Shown in pieces: positions 32,201-45,190 of a stretch of DNA of 64,000 bases. A model generated the notes under the pieces. The model had not been told where the DNA came from and ran no database searches. It worked only from the letters and a program-made list of their open reading frames with translations. Position 1 is the first letter of the stretch; every line of letters starts with the position of its first letter. Source of the DNA: Micractinium sp. NFX-FRZ (taxonomy: Eukaryota > Chlorophyta > Trebouxiophyceae > Chlorellales > Chlorellaceae); assembly GCA_029339195.1 (NCBI GenBank), contig JAPTJF010000228.1, positions 31,790-95,789 on the forward strand, written 5' to 3'. The position numbers and the translations under genes were made by a program.

Positions 32201-34835
32201 TCACCAGCCCACCCCCCACCCTCCCCGCCCCGCCGTGCAGTCAATGGCGCTCTCACTGTGCGCCAGGGCAGCACCCTTGGCACCAACGCCAGCCACCCGC
32301 TCATCGTCAACGGGCCCACAACCCTAAACGGCCAGCTGGCAATGGATGTGCTCCGGGTGGCTAGTCTGAACGTGACGGGCGGCATCTCAGCTGGGTCTGC
32401 CAGCGTGGCAGGCGCATTCTCTGCAGGCAACGCCACGCTGGCGGACCTCGCCGTCGCCAACGGAGCGAAGGGTGGGTAGGGTTAGCGTTAGCGTTGGGGT
32501 TATGGTTATAAGTTCGGCGCCTCTGGCCGGCTGGCCAACCTGTAATTGCATGCAGCTGCCGCCCTGTGTGTGCATGTGCGCGCGTGTTGCTGGCACGCGG
32601 CCTCTGCACCGAGCGCCCCACGCACCTCCTGCCAGCTGCAGCGAACCTTCTGGCCGGCCCCTGCCAGCGGCTGGCTGCTTCTGCTGCCCGGAAGGCTCGA
32701 TACCTGCCAACCTGTGCTGCGCTGTGCCCGCGCCCTCCTGCACCGCAGTTGGCAACCTTTCGGTCAGTGGGGGCCTGACGTCTGCGTCAGCCAGGATCAA
32801 CGGAGCCCTCATCTCTGGACGCACCTCGGTCAACACCCTGTCAGTCGTGGGCAACGCCACAGGTGGGTGGTCGAGAGGCCGCACGTGCCAAGTGCTTGCC
32901 AAGTGCCGTGCGGCTCCGCCCCGAAGGCACACGCAGTCTTCGTGTCTCTAGCTGGCCTCCCGAGCTAGTACCAGGTCCCAGCGTTGACCTGCCGCATCAC
33001 AACTGCCCTGCTCTGCCCCCTCCTGCCGCTCCTGCTGCCTGCAGTGGGTAGCAGCTTGACCGTCGCCGAGAGCACCACCCTGGGTGGCAACACCAGCCAC
33101 CCGCTGCTCGTGCGGGGGCCTGCACAGCTGGCTGGTGGCCTCACGGCACCCAGCGGCACAGTCTCTGCGCTGACTGCAAGCACCGCCAATGTCACGGGCA
33201 CCCTCACCGCTGCGTCAGCTGGCGTATCTGGGGCCCTGTCAGCGGGCGCCACCACCGTCTCTGATCTGACCGTCACTGGCAACGCCACCGGTGAGGCAAA
33301 GGTTGCCGATTCTACCAACGATCTTGATGGCAGCATGCCGTTGCTTCTGCGTGCCACCCATTCCAACTCGCACCGTCCCTTTATGACAACCCGCATGTGC
33401 ACCCCTGCTCCGTGCTGCAGTGAACGGGTCAGCGTCGGTGAACGGGACGCTGAACGCCAGCACCGCCCGCATCCCTGGCGTCCTCAACGCCGGCCCTACC
33501 TCCCTCCGATCCTTGTCGGTCGCCCTCAATGCAACTGGTGCGCAGATGCAGCCGGAGCAGGTGCATGCACAGCAGCAGCTGCCCACCCACCCACCCGCCT
33601 GCCTGCCTGCCTGCCTGTGAAACTGCATGACAGCGTGCTCAGCGCACCTGTCCAGCTCAGCACCGTGCCCGCTGGCCTCCCCCGTCCTGCCGTGCAGTGC
33701 TCAAGCAACTCACCGTGGCAGAGGGCGCCACCCTTGGCACCAACGCCAACCACACCCTCACCGTGCGTGGCCCCGCTGTGCTCAGCGGCGGCCTCAGCGC
33801 GCCCAGCGCCACCATTGCCAGCCTGGCAGCCAGCTCAGCCAACGTCAGCGGCACGCTGTCGGCCACCTTTGTGTCGGCAAGCGCCGTGTCGGCAGGCAGC
33901 GCTCTTGTCACCGGCGCCCTCTCTAGTTCATCTCTGAGCACGGGCAGCGGCTCTGTGGCGGGCACCCTGGCAGTGGGAAGCGTCACGGCAGGCAGCGCTG
34001 CGGTGAACAGCTCTCTGACGGTTGCCGGGGCCCTCTTGGCAAACAGCCTGAACGTGACCACCACCACGCACCTCTCCACGAGCACAGCAGGTGGGCCGGG
34101 GGAGGGGGGTGCGGGTGATCAGCAATCGGGCTGTATGTGCTCGCCAGCTGTCTGCGTGTGTGGTGCTGCACTTGCTCGGCTCAGCAAGCTGTGTTCCCTC
34201 CCCCGCCCCACCTTCTGTGCACGCATCACCCCCCTGCCTTCTTCTTGCCCCGGCTCCGCGCCCCCTGCGCCCCACCCCTGTGCAGGCACCCCGAGGCACG
34301 CCGGCACCGTGCTGCGCGTGTATGGCGCGGGCAGCTTTGAAAACGCGGACAGCAGCGGCCCGCAGGGCTGGAGCACACTGGTGAGGCGTAGAGCGAGCGC
34401 CTTTGAGCACACTGGGCATGAAACCACGCATGCATGCACACACACGGCCGCCCTACTGGCAGCAGCAACCCAGCATGCGCCAGCTGCGCTGCGCCGCTGC
34501 CACCTCGTGCACTGCATGCATGTGTGCCTGCCTGCCTGCCACCTGGGCCCTCTCACTGGCCCCCACTGACCTGCCCCTCTCCCCGTGTGTCTGTTTGTGT
34601 GTGCGCGCAGGTGCGGCCTGGCCGGGTGTCCACCCGGCAGGTCCAGTACGCCCTGCCCCAGTCCCTCGTGCGCGTCTGCACCCAGGGCCTGCCCGAGGCG
34701 GGCAGCGACGCAGAGTGGGCCACCCTGTTTGCCACGGCGCCCTGCTCAACCACCTCCTTCAACAAGTGCGGCGCAGATGCGGCGCAGAACTGCACGTCAC
34801 AGGCGGTGTCCGCCACCTGCTGCGGCGCTGCCTGA
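28541..34835 (+). CDS. Membrane-anchored repeat protein, beta-solenoid/adhesin-like, built from phase 1-1 exons
   Basis: Fifteen exons: 28541-28720 (or 28723), 29051-29114, 29267-29455, 29802-29903, 30138-30635, 30957-31043, 31243-31569, 31801-31899, 32241-32471, 32749-32862, 33045-33290, 33421-33537, 33698-34090, 34286-34380, 34611-34835 (about 988 aa). Residues 9-28 form one hydrophobic segment (VLHAATLTALAAVLL), a signal anchor. Residues about 80-885 are Ser/Thr/Ala/Gly/Val repeats of the form L-x-V-x-G-x-x-T-L, with many Asn-x-Thr glycosylation sites. Exon 5 has five copies of a 23-residue unit around ATLQSLTV. The pattern suggests a long beta-solenoid or tail-fibre-like stalk. The C-terminus (exons 14-15) is a separate cysteine-rich module (VRVCTQGLPEAG, SATCCGAA). 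It is probably a cell-surface protein. Intron 5 is GC-AG (CAG|GCAAGC). Confidence 0.75.
29939..30020. repeat. 41-bp tandem duplication in an intron of the repeat-protein gene
   Basis: Two adjacent copies (29939-29979, 29980-30020), each starting GCTGGCAGGCGC and ending CTGTGCATGACAT, in the intron after exon 4. No coding content. Confidence 0.75.
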
Positions 34836-35774
34836 GCTGCCGAATCACTAATGGCTTGTGGCTGATTTTCGGCACAGCTCTGCCATGAACCATGACCAGC
34901 CCACCATCCGCCTGCGGCAGTGCTTGCACAAGCACGGTGTGCATGCTGTGCTGGCCGCCCTTGGCACGGCTGTGGCACCCCTGGGCTTTGGGCAGCTGCT
35001 TGGCCGGCGCCAGCGGCTCATACACAATCACTTTCCATCTTGTAGGTGTATTTATTGCCCCCTCTCACCACCCCCGCCCCTCTCAAGTACCTGACCTCAT
35101 GACTATGGACCACGCACGCACTGCCTGCCTTCTGCCCGACTACCGTGCGCCTCATCTGACCTTTCGCCCCGGCATGCGCCCCTCAACTGTGTCGCTTCCC
35201 CCCACGCAACCAGGGGCTCTCTCGTGCATCTCGTACCAACTCCCCCACGTACTGCCTCTCCCTCACACCTCTTTGCGGCTCACCAGGAGACACTGCACAC
35301 TGCTGCACCCGCCCTGCAAGCACTCAATGCCACCCATAGGTAGCCCCTGCACCTTTTTCATTTCTTTTACTTCATTTCTTGTGCAGCACTCGTGCATTGC
35401 CATGGCCACCACTGCTCCTCTGCACAGGCCCCCCAGTGGGGCACCGGAGCAGGGGTGCCCCTGCTGCCTAAAGTCACCCACGCCCCTCAACCTGCTCACT
35501 CTCCTGCACACACTGCTCTGAAGCCGAGCTGCGGTAGCTGCCTACAATGTGAAATACACGGGGGAGAGGGCAATCGGAGAGCACAGAGGAGCTGGGGCGG
35601 GCTGGGCTGGGTTGCCTTGGAGCTCCTCGAGGTCAGGCGGGGGCAACTGTGCGGCAGTTGGAATTAAATATGTGCAGCTGCTTGCAAGCTGTTTCATGCC
35701 AAGTCCGCCGTTTGAGGATGTTCAGGCCTCAGCCTGCCGCCTCCACCGCCCTCTCCGGCCTGCCCCGCCGGCCG
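34836..35774. other. 3' intergenic space, repeat protein / golgin
   Basis: 939 bp between convergent stop codons. It is strongly pyrimidine-rich on the plus strand over 35040-35540. I see no TGTAA in the expected place for either gene (TGTAG at about 35040 is the nearest), and no coding sequence. Confidence 0.5.
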
Positions 35775-38700
35775 TCATCCGCCGCCGGCCGCCCCGCCCG
35801 CCGGCCCCGCCGTCAGCTGCTCCGCCATGAAGTCAATCTGCCTGCGGTAGTGCTCCCTCATCTCTTCCATGTCCGCCTGCGCCTCCTCCAGAAGCTCCTC
35901 CTTCTCCCCCAGCAGCTCCACAGCGGCAGCCAGGCGCTCCCCCAGCTCGCGCGCGCGCTGCTCCGCCGCCGCCGCCGCCGCGCGCGCCGCCTGCCCCGCC
36001 GCCGCCTCGGTGGCAGACCGCACCAGCTCTTCACTGAGCCGGTCCCGGGTGGCCTCCAGCTCACGCAGGTGTTGCTGCAGGGCGGCCAGCTGCTGGTCTC
36101 GGGAGCGAGACAGCGCCTGCCCCTGCCCGCCGCCGGCGCCGGCGCCGCCCAGGCTGCCGCTGCTGGGGTAGCGCCCAGAGGGCGGGCCCCACAGCAGGCT
36201 GCCCCCCACTTTTACGCTGTCCTCCTCTGCCGCCGCCGCTGCCGCTGCCTCTGGCGAGATGGACAGCCCCTGGGTGGGGTCACCGGCGGTGGACCCCGCT
36301 GCTGAGCTGGCCTGCCGCGACAGCCAGGGCACCGAGCCGGCGCCGGCCATGCTGCTGCTGCCCCGTGCCGCCGCCGCTGCCTCCTGCCCCTCCTTGACCA
36401 GCACCCACTTGAAGCCGGGGGCTGCCAGGGCGGGAGGGGCGTCCGCGCCTGCGCTGCCGTTGCTGCTGCCCGCCTTGAGCTTGCCCTCTAGGGCACGCAC
36501 GGTGGAGAGGGCGGAGGACTCTCGTGCCTGCAGCGACTCTATCTGCTGGGCGTACACCTGCATGGGCGAGGCGGGGGTGCATATGTGTGGTGGGAGGGCC
36601 GGTTGTGTGCGCTCCTTCATCTCGAGTGCTGTGACACCCTGCCACCCCTGAGGGCCACGGTGTGAAAGCAAATACGCAGCAGCAGCCACCACCGCCGCCG
36701 CAGCAACAGCAGCAGCAGTGCCAGCCAGCTCAGCAGCCCTCGCCAGCGCAGCGCAGTGCCCGCCCACCTTCTCCAGCGTGTTGAGCGACTCCTGGGCGGA
36801 GGCAAGGTCCGAGCGCAGGTGGCCCGCCGTGGTTTCTGCTGCCGCGCGCCGCTGCCGCTCCATTTCTGCCGCCTGCTGCGCGTCCGTCAGCGCGGCACGC
36901 ACCGCCGACAGCTGCATGACATGCGGCGGGAGGGTTGGTGGGCTGCTGCCATGCTTTGATTGTGGTGAACAGGTGACATTCAGGCCAGCGCATGATGCAG
37001 AAGCGGCACTACCATCACATTTCTCTGCTCCCCAATGCACCGCCCTGCTCCGAAACCGGCAACCCCGGCTGCACCACCCCACCTGCTCCGACACGGCCGC
37101 CAGCTGGCTGCGTGCCTCCTCCACTTCCCGCCCCAGGTGCGCCGCCTGCCCCGCCGCGCTGCCCGCGCTGCCCTCCGCCTGTCGCAGCCGCTCCTGCAGC
37201 CCCCGCTCCGCCTCTGCCCAAGCGGCAGCGTGCTCAGCAGAGGCCGCCTGCATGGCTTCCAGCTGCCGCATGAGGGCTTGGGTGGCCTCGGGGATACGAG
37301 CGGACGCCTCCTGCTGCCGCGCCTCCGCCTCGGCGCAGCGCCGCTGCAGGTCGGACACCTCTCCAGACAGCATTTCCTCCCGCTCGTCCGCAGAGGCGCG
37401 CTGCAGGGGTGGCAAGCAACAGGAGAGCATTGAGAGGGGCGGCAGCAGGGCTGTGGAGGCAGCATCACAGATCCGCCAGGGGGATGGGTGAGGCAGTCAG
37501 TGCTGGCCAGCTCATTATCCGAGGCCAGAACACCGCCCCGCCCACCTGTACAAACCCAAACTCTGCCGCAGAGCGCAGCATGATGTTGCGTGCATGTGTT
37601 GGACACGCCAGCCAGCTGAGCACCCGTGCATCTGCTTACCTGCCGCTCCAGTTCGGCCCGGAGCTCCCCCAGCGTCCCTTCCAGCGACTCCACCCGAGCC
37701 TCCGCCTCCTTCAGCCGCCGGGCTGCCCCAAGCTTGGCGGCCTCTGCTGCCTTGGACTCTGCCGCCGCCTGCGCCTCGCGCGCCTCCTGCACAACGGTGA
37801 GCACCGAGAGTGGGACCGCGGCGGCAGGGGGTACGGTGAGCGAATGAAATGGTGGGCGGCCAGGGCGTGGTGGAGGGCAGGTGCTGCTTGATTGAGTGCA
37901 GCATCGCCCGCTGACTGCCTACCGCTGTCCACCCCAGCAGCCAGCACTTCACAGCAGGCTACAGCACGCCCAGCACGGCCCAGCGCCACCCACTAACATA
38001 TCAAGGAGAACATCTCCAAGGCCATCTCAGAACCTCTTGCTTGCACACACGACTTCAGCAGCCACTCATAGGTGCTGCTATTCTGCCGCCGCCAGCCCAG
38101 CAGCCCAGCACCCCCATCGCCCCCAGCGCACGCCCAGCGTGGCACAGCGCACCTCCACCAGGCGCTCGTAGTGCTGCCGCTCCGCCGCCAGCTCAGCGGC
38201 GTGCTGCTCCCGGATGGCATACAGCTCCCCTGCCGTGGTGGCTCGCTCGCTGACGGCACTGGCAGCCTTGGAGCGCTCCGCCTCCAGGGAGGCAGTCAAC
38301 TCCTTGACCTGCATGCGTGACGACAAAAAAACAGACAGAGAAGAGTTGTCACAGCGAGGAGGGGGGGCCCACAGGAAGGTGTGCTGGAGCGCTCCGCCTT
38401 CAGGGAAGCTGTCAGATTTTCTACCTGTGTGCGTGCGATGGCAGGCAGACAGATAGAGGAGAGTTGTCAAAGCAAGGAGGGGGAGGGGGATGACAGGGGG
38501 AGGCGTGCTGGAGCGCTCCGCCTCCAGAGGAAGCGGTCAATTTGTTGACCTGTTGTTGAAGTTAGGGCAGTACAGCCATGCGCTGAAGGCCCCAGCGGCA
38601 GCAGGCAGAAGGACAGCAGGCAAGGGGCACAAAGGGCGTGGAGGGTGCTCTGCCGGCTGGGCCCACCTGCCCCTGCAGCTCCCGCGCCTGCCCCCTCAGC

Positions 38701-41340
38701 TTCTTGATCAGCTGCTCCTGGGCCAGCTGCTTCTTGCTCAGCGTCTCGCCCTCCTCCATCACCTGAGGCACAAGCACAGGGACGGGTTAGCATACAGAAG
38801 GGCGCGTGCGAAACGGCCTGCCGAGCATGTGCCACGCAGCAGGTTTGTCACCCCAGCCAGCCGGCCGGGTGGCGCGCACATGCGGATCCAGCGGCAGCCG
38901 CATCCGGTGACCTGCGTGCATCGCACGTTGCCCCCGGCCCCCCCATGAAACAAGCATGCGGCAGCAGCAGCCAACTACAACACACACACACACGCACGCA
39001 CACGCACCTGCTTGATGATGGCATCCTTCTCCCTCACGAGGTCGTCCATCCCGGACAGCTTCTCGGAGCCACGCCTGCAGGCGGGCAGAAGGCGGGCAGA
39101 TGGGTGGGTGGGCAAGCTCACAGCAGGCGGTCAGGAGGGCAGCCGTGGGATGCAAAGCGGGCTGGCAGGTGGTCAGAAACGCAGGCAGGTGGGCTGGTGG
39201 GGCGGGCAGCCAGGCACACGGCAGGCTGGCCAGGGCGGATGACCTCCAGCCTTTCTTTCCTGCCCACACAAGAGCATGAAAGAAAAGAAGCTCCCAGCCA
39301 CTCACTTGAGCGCATCCCGCTCCTTTGTGAGCGCATACACCTTGCGCTCGGCAGCAGCAAGCTTCGTCTCAAACTCGCTGCGGGGTGGCGGCGCGGATAG
39401 GGGCCAGGGCGGGGTGAGAAGGGGCATGACATGAGAGTGACAGGGCGGCATGCGCTGCATGTGCACTTGACGTGAGGAGGCCTGCGGGTGCAACCGTCCT
39501 GCCTCCCGCCTCGCTACCGCCATGTGGCACGGCTGTGCCCACCCCTCCGAGGTCGCACCCTGGCGGCGCTGCACACTGCTGACAGACATTCTTTGCCGGC
39601 AGCAGCAGCAGCAGCATCAGGATACGGGCAGAGGGACGCCTGGTGCACCGCCAACATGGCAGCCGTGCCCGTTGGCTGCACCGCCCCGTCCACCCGCCTC
39701 CACCAGCCTCACCGCTGCAGGGCCGCCACCGCCTCGCCATCCTTCCCCTGCACCAGCTCCTCGTTCTTCCTCTGCAGAGCCGCCGTCACCTCTGCCATCT
39801 GCGCCACCTCCTCCCCCTTGCGCTCGATCTGCCGCTCACGCACCGCCAGCGCCTCCCGCAGCTGGCCCACCAGCCGGCGCAGCGCCGGCGCCTCCAGTGC
39901 CTCCACATCTTCGCTGCTGCCCGCGCTGTGGTCGCCGCCCCTGCTGCCGTTGCTGGCGGCGGCAGCGGCGCCGCTGCTGCTGCTGCTCCCGCTGCGGGGG
40001 GCAGTTGAAGCAGCGCCGGCGGCAGCCGCGGCGGCAGCAGCATCGGCAGGTGCGCCGCCTGCCGTGGATGTGCTGCCGTCGCCAGCAGCGGCGCCTGCGC
40101 TGTCCGCTGCGACCTGCTGCGGAAGTGCCGAGTCTGCTGCTTGTGGTGCAGCTGCGGCTGCTGCAGGCTGCTGTGCTGCATGCTCGGCTGCTGCCGCTGG
40201 CACGGGAGAGGCAGCAGCGGGTGCAGCGGGTGCAGCGTCGTCGCTGGGCGCTGCTGCCACTTTGGCCTCGTCTGCTACCCTGGGAGACTGTGTGGGTTCT
40301 GCACTGGGCGCTTCTGACTGCGGCACAGTGTCAGGCAACGCCGCTGCTGCATTTGCTGCCTCACCCTCCTGCGCCTCTGCCTGCGGCTGCACGTGCTCTG
40401 CTGCCTCAGCCGCTGCCGCTACCGCATATGGCACGTGCTCAGTTGCAGGTGGGCTGCTGGAGGCATTCTGGGGCTGAAGCTGCCTATCTATTGGCTGTTG
40501 CGCCAATTGTTGGCTGGGGCTTGCCGCCTCGGTGCTCGGGCTCGGCGCAGCAGTGTCGCCCGCACCGGATGCATCTTCCACCACGGTTGGCTCCACTGCT
40601 GCCGCTGCTGCTGCTGCCGGCTGCGGCACGGCGCCGCCCTGCCGTTCCGCCGACGCCGGGTGCTGCTCTGCTGGAGTGGCTGGCTCTGCATCTGCCGGAG
40701 CAGCATCTGCCTCAGCCTTTCCTTCAGCCTCTTGGTCTGCCTCAAAGCTGCCAGTCACCGCCTCGACTGCCAATGGCGAGTCAGCACCCGACTCGCCGCC
40801 CCACCCTTCTGCTGGCCCCTCGCCGTCTGCCGCATCATCGGAGCCTGCAGGGAGGCAGGTGGGGCAGGTGAGCGCAGCGCGCCAGGCTGCCTGCTCACTG
40901 CACACGTGCGAGCAGGAGGCAGTGCTGCCTTAAGCAGGAGGCTGTGCTGCCTCATGTCAGGTGTGCTGTTTGCCTCTCCTCTGTACGCTGCTGCCGCAGC
41001 CGCCCGCACCTGGCAGCACGCCAAAGCGCTCGGTCCTGATCGTCTCCTCGATGCTCGCCTGCAGGACGGCGAAATGGGCGGTGGGTGCAGGGCGTCAGGC
41101 TGCCTGTGCACTGCAGGCAAGGTATGAATGAGAACGGGAGTGCCCCACGACTGCCGCCGCCCCGCCGCCGCCGCTGGACCGTCGGCTCTGGCAGCGCGCC
41201 AAACCGCTGTGCAGCTCTTGAGAATATGCCTTCCCCCCTATGCTTGCCTCCAGCTCTGTCCGCAGCGTGTTGAAGCGCTCCCCTATCTCCGTCAGGCCCT
41301 GCAGGCCGGCAGTGAGGTCGAAACCTCCCCAGCCCGCCAT
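35775..41340 (-). CDS. TMF1: TMF/golgin-candidate-5 family coiled-coil Golgi tether
   Basis: Eleven exons: 41340-41248, 41058-41010, 40844-39713, 39377-39306, 39074-39008, 38762-38667, 38308-38153, 37786-37640, 37400-37083, 36911-36768, 36557-35775 (1,018 aa). The N-terminus MAGWGGFDLTAGLQGL is followed by about 300 acidic/alanine-rich residues. Coiled coil runs from LRRLVGQLREALAVRERQIE to the end. Two family signatures are visible: the middle block VMEEGETLSKKQLAQEQLIK (TMF 'DNA-binding' block) and the C-terminal block LEATRDRLSEEL to MREHYRRQIDFMAEQL (Rab6-binding/TATA-binding block). The known family tethers vesicles at the Golgi and binds Rab6. Intron 1 is GC-AG (GAG|GCAAGC). Intron 6 contains two partial copies of exon 7. 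Divergent from the Tudor gene. Confidence 0.85.
38308..38560 (-). repeat. Partial copies of golgin exon 7 within the preceding intron
   Basis: The real exon 7 begins at 38308 (CAG|GTCAAGGAG). Two further copies of the acceptor plus about 40 exon bases begin at 38424 (CAG|GTAGAAAAT) and 38549 (CAG|GTCAACAAA), spaced 116 and 125 bp. The first copy still reads VENLTASLKAERS in frame. The second has a one-base shift after TASS. Neither has an evident donor at the matching exon end. Confidence 0.8.
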
Positions 41341-41677
41341 GGCGTGCTCTTTAAGTCCCTTTGATCACTCCATGCCCTGGAAAACGCCACGCCCGGCCCA
41401 GAGAAAGCGGGCAGCGAATGAAAGTGGTGGTGGTTGGACACGGGTGAGCGAGGCTCAGGCAGCGCGGGAAATCGAGCAACGCGCGCACGGATGTGATCAG
41501 AACACTTGGAGGGCACTCGCAGGGCTCTGCAAGGTTGTTCGCCGCCAGAACAGCGCAGCACGACCTCCCCCAAAAGCCCTGGTTGCTCTTGCCCTCGCCT
41601 TGGCGGCACAGTCAATTGCATAAGTGCGGCACATGCTTGATCAATGGCTACAGCCTGAAAGGAGGCCTTGAGCGGCG
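41341..41677. promoter_or_regulatory. Shared upstream region, golgin / CXXC-Tudor gene
   Basis: 337 bp between divergent ATGs, presumably both promoters. No named motif seen. Confidence 0.35.
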
Positions 41678-44600
41678 ATGGCAAGGAGCGGTGGGCTTGT
41701 GATTCCAAAAACACCCGGTTTCGAGGCGCAGTTCCCCCTCGGCGGCTCGGCACAGCATGTCGATGGCCGGGAGTCCATCCGGGTCGGATTATATGCGACC
41801 GAGCAGGAGGCGCAGGTGAGTTGCCGCCTGCATGGTTCCCTACCCGCCGCCGCAGCGCCAATGGGCCGCCTGAGTGCCGCCACCCAGGCGGGAGCGATGC
41901 ACGATTGCCCAATTGAGCGCCGGCTGGCCCGCCGGAAGGCCAGGGGCTCCGGCACATTCAGGCCCCTCCCCCTTGGCCGGCGCACTGTGTACAGGTCTGG
42001 GGGACGCAGCCTGCAGCGGCTCCCCTCTCCCCTCCCTCTCACTTACGATTTACACCTCCCTCCTCACAGAGAGTGGTGGATCTGCTGCGTCTGAAGGAGG
42101 CCCTGGACAGCGGGGCGGCGCTGGAGCAGGTGCCGCTCTATCTCTCACTGCAGGCAAGTGCCCTCCGCGACGGCGGCATGCGCCGCCCCGGTGCTGTGGC
42201 CTGCCCGCCAGTGAACACTCGCACCCAGGCGCTCCAAGGCCAAACGGGACCTTCTCTGTGCGGCAAACCGCTTGCTGAGGCGTGTTAGGAAGCTCAGCTA
42301 CTGGCAGATGGGGAGGAGCTGGCGCCGGTGCTTGCAGCGCCACCGGTTGGGAGCGCACCCAAGCCGGGAGCATGCTAGTTTCCTTTGCCGCCTGCGCTTT
42401 AGAATGCTGACGGCCTGCTGTGCACTTCGCACAGCTGCGCTCGGCCCTGCTTCAATGCCGCCCATGCAACTGCGTCCCCCTGCTGCGCCTGCTCACTAAA
42501 GTGCACTGCTCGGAGCCGGTCCCCCGCAGCGCTGCACTGCACCCCCCGTCTGCACACCGCTCGACTAAACAGAGCACGACCGCCAACACAAACCCACCAA
42601 TGCCAACCACCCAGCCTCCCGACCCAGCACGCCCCCTGCCCCCTCCACCCACGCCACTTCCCTCCCGTGGTACTGCAGGAGTACACGGGCAACGAGAGTA
42701 CCATGCAGTACCTTCGTGACCACGACATGCACACCGTGTGGGCCACCTTCCACGCCTGCGGAGCGGAGCAGCTGCAGCCCGCCGCCGGCGGCAGCGACGC
42801 TGCGGTCGCTGCAGCGGCAGCAGCGGCGGCAGCGGCAGCGGCCACCACGCCACGCAGCACTGCCGCCGTGGCGGGCGCGGCGGGTGTGGCGGGGGGCCCC
42901 GTGGGGCGCAACTGGTGGGAGCAGCTGTCTGAGGAGGAGGGAGAGAGCAGAGGCGGTGATGGCAAGCCGCACGAGGTGCGCGCTGTGGGGCTCGCGGGCA
43001 GGGTGGGTGAGCTGTTGCCTGCCTGCTGTTGACATCAGGGTGGACGGGTTGAGTGTGGCGACAACCTGCAGGCTTCAAATGAAGCATGGGCTTGGTCTCA
43101 CTCCATCTGCAACATTCAGCCAGGTATGGGTGCTCTGCATCTCTGACTGCGAGGCCTCCACTGGCATTAAACCACCGGAGCCAGCCTGCCTCACCTCCGC
43201 CTGCTGTGCACGCTGCGCTGTGCCGCCCTCCCTGCCGCCCTCGTGCAGGCGTTCAACAGCGACGAGCGGGAGGGGGAGGCGGGGTGGGTGACTGAGCTGG
43301 ACTCTGGGGATGACGAGGCAGTGGCGTCCGAGGGAGCGCACAGCGGCGCAGCGGGCTCCTCCGGGCGGCACGGCAGCGGCAGCCCTGCAGCCGGCTCAGG
43401 CAGGGAGCAAGGGAGGGAGCAGTCGCAAGAGCATAGCCTGGGCGGGCGGCCGCGCCGCGCGGCTGCGCTGCGCAACAAGCAAGTGGTGGCGGCTGCCATG
43501 GCGGCTGCCGAGCTGGAGGAGTTGAGGAGGCAGCGGGCGGCGGCGGCGGCGGCGGCCGCCCTGCAGCGCGCGCAGCAGGAGGAGGCGCGGCGACGGCAGC
43601 AACTTGCGGCGGTGCAGCAGGCACAGCAGCAGGCCGCTCAGCAGGCAGCACAGCAGGCGGCGCAGCAGGCGGCGCAGCAGCAGCAGGCGCAGTCGCCGCC
43701 GCCGCGGCAGCAGCCCGAGCGGCAGGGGCAGCAGGGGGAGGAGGAGGAGGAGGGCGAGGCGGGGGCACCCTCCCGCAGGAGGGCCAAAACCAAGACCATC
43801 ATGTTCCCACCCGTCCCCGCTTCCATGAAGTGCGGCCAATGTGTGAACTGCCAGAACCCGCAGCGCAAGCGGCCTTGCGTGCTGGCACGGCGCCGCCTGC
43901 TAGAGTTGCTTCGAGAGCAGGAGGCGATGGCAGCAGATGCTGAGGAGGCTGCTCTCGAGGCGGGCGAGGCCGCCGGCGGCAGCCCCAGCCTGCCCACTAG
44001 CCCTGCAGCGGCAACGCCTCGCCCTGCAGCCGGCGGCGGTGGCGCCGTCGCGCCCGCGCTACGCACTGCCACGAGCGGCGGCGGCGCGTTTGGCGGCGGC
44101 GGCGGCAGTGAGGTGTCTGAAGGGCTGGACGCGTCGGCAACGCCCAAGAGCCCCGCCGCCGCCATCCGCTCCGCTCTGAACATCCCCTCCCGCAAGCAGC
44201 TCTACCCAGTCATCCCGCCCGCCGAGCGCTGCGGCCGCTGCAAGCCCTGCCTCAACCCCAAGCTGAAGAAAGCGTGCCGGGAGGCGCGGCAGCGCCAGCT
44301 GGAGGCGGGGGTCGCACCGCCCTTTGCACAGCTGCAGTACAATGCGGTACGAGCAGGGGCGAGCCCGCTGGGCAGCCCCACGGCGGCGGCGGCGGCAGCG
44401 GCGGCGGCCGCCGCTGGCGCCGTCGGCCGCCCGCGCGTGCCGCCTTCGGCGGCCACCGCGGCTGCCATAGCGGCGGGGCGCCAACTGGGCGCCTCCCTCA
44501 TCGGCTGCCGCATTCGCCTGTACTGGGGCGGCATGAGGCGCTGGTACGAGGGCAGGATTGGCGGCTACGATGCGCGCAGCGGGTGAGTGTGCACGGGAGG

Positions 44601-45153
44601 GCAGTGCTATGCGGGCGCGCGCAGGCGTTGGGGCAGCTGGCTGGCTCTGCATGCCTCATGTGCCCACGCTGGCGACTACCTTTCTGTTCCCTGTTCTTTT
44701 CTCCCTGGCGCTGCCGCTTTGTTCCCCAGCCTGTCCTTGACATCCCGCCTGCAGGTAGCACGATGGGGGGTACAATGACAGGACCACCATAACCACTCGA
44801 CAAAGGGAACGGCAACTAACACTGCTTTGTTGACACCGTGCTGGATGCCCTGTTCTTGCGCATGTGTGCAGGCAGCACCGGGTGGACTACGATGATGGGG
44901 ATCAGCAGGACCACTTGCTGGGGGAGGAGAAGTACGTGCTGCTGGACCCCCCGCAGGCGCTGCCCGCAGGCCAGGCAGCAGAGGAGGCTGCAGGGGAGGC
45001 GGCAGTTGAGGCAGCGGAGGAGGAGGGATTGCAGGGGCCACCGGCCAAGCGGCTGCGGGAGGACGGGCAGGAGGGCGCGGCAGTGGTGGCGGACATGCAG
45101 GCACAGCAGCAGCACCAGCAGCAGCCGCAGCAGGCGCCGCAGCAGCAGCAGCC

Positions 45154-45190
<37 letters not shown>

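Noticed and set aside
32471..32512. Telomere-like GTTAGCGTTAGCGTTGGGGTTATGG run
   Set aside because: It is a short, imperfect 6-7-bp repeat inside an intron, not the TTTAGGG repeat of green-algal telomeres, and too short to be an interstitial telomere.
38308..38560. CRISPR-like array in the golgin intron
   Set aside because: Only three copies, spaced over 100 bp, diverging from the start of a real exon. This is exon-fragment duplication in a eukaryotic gene.
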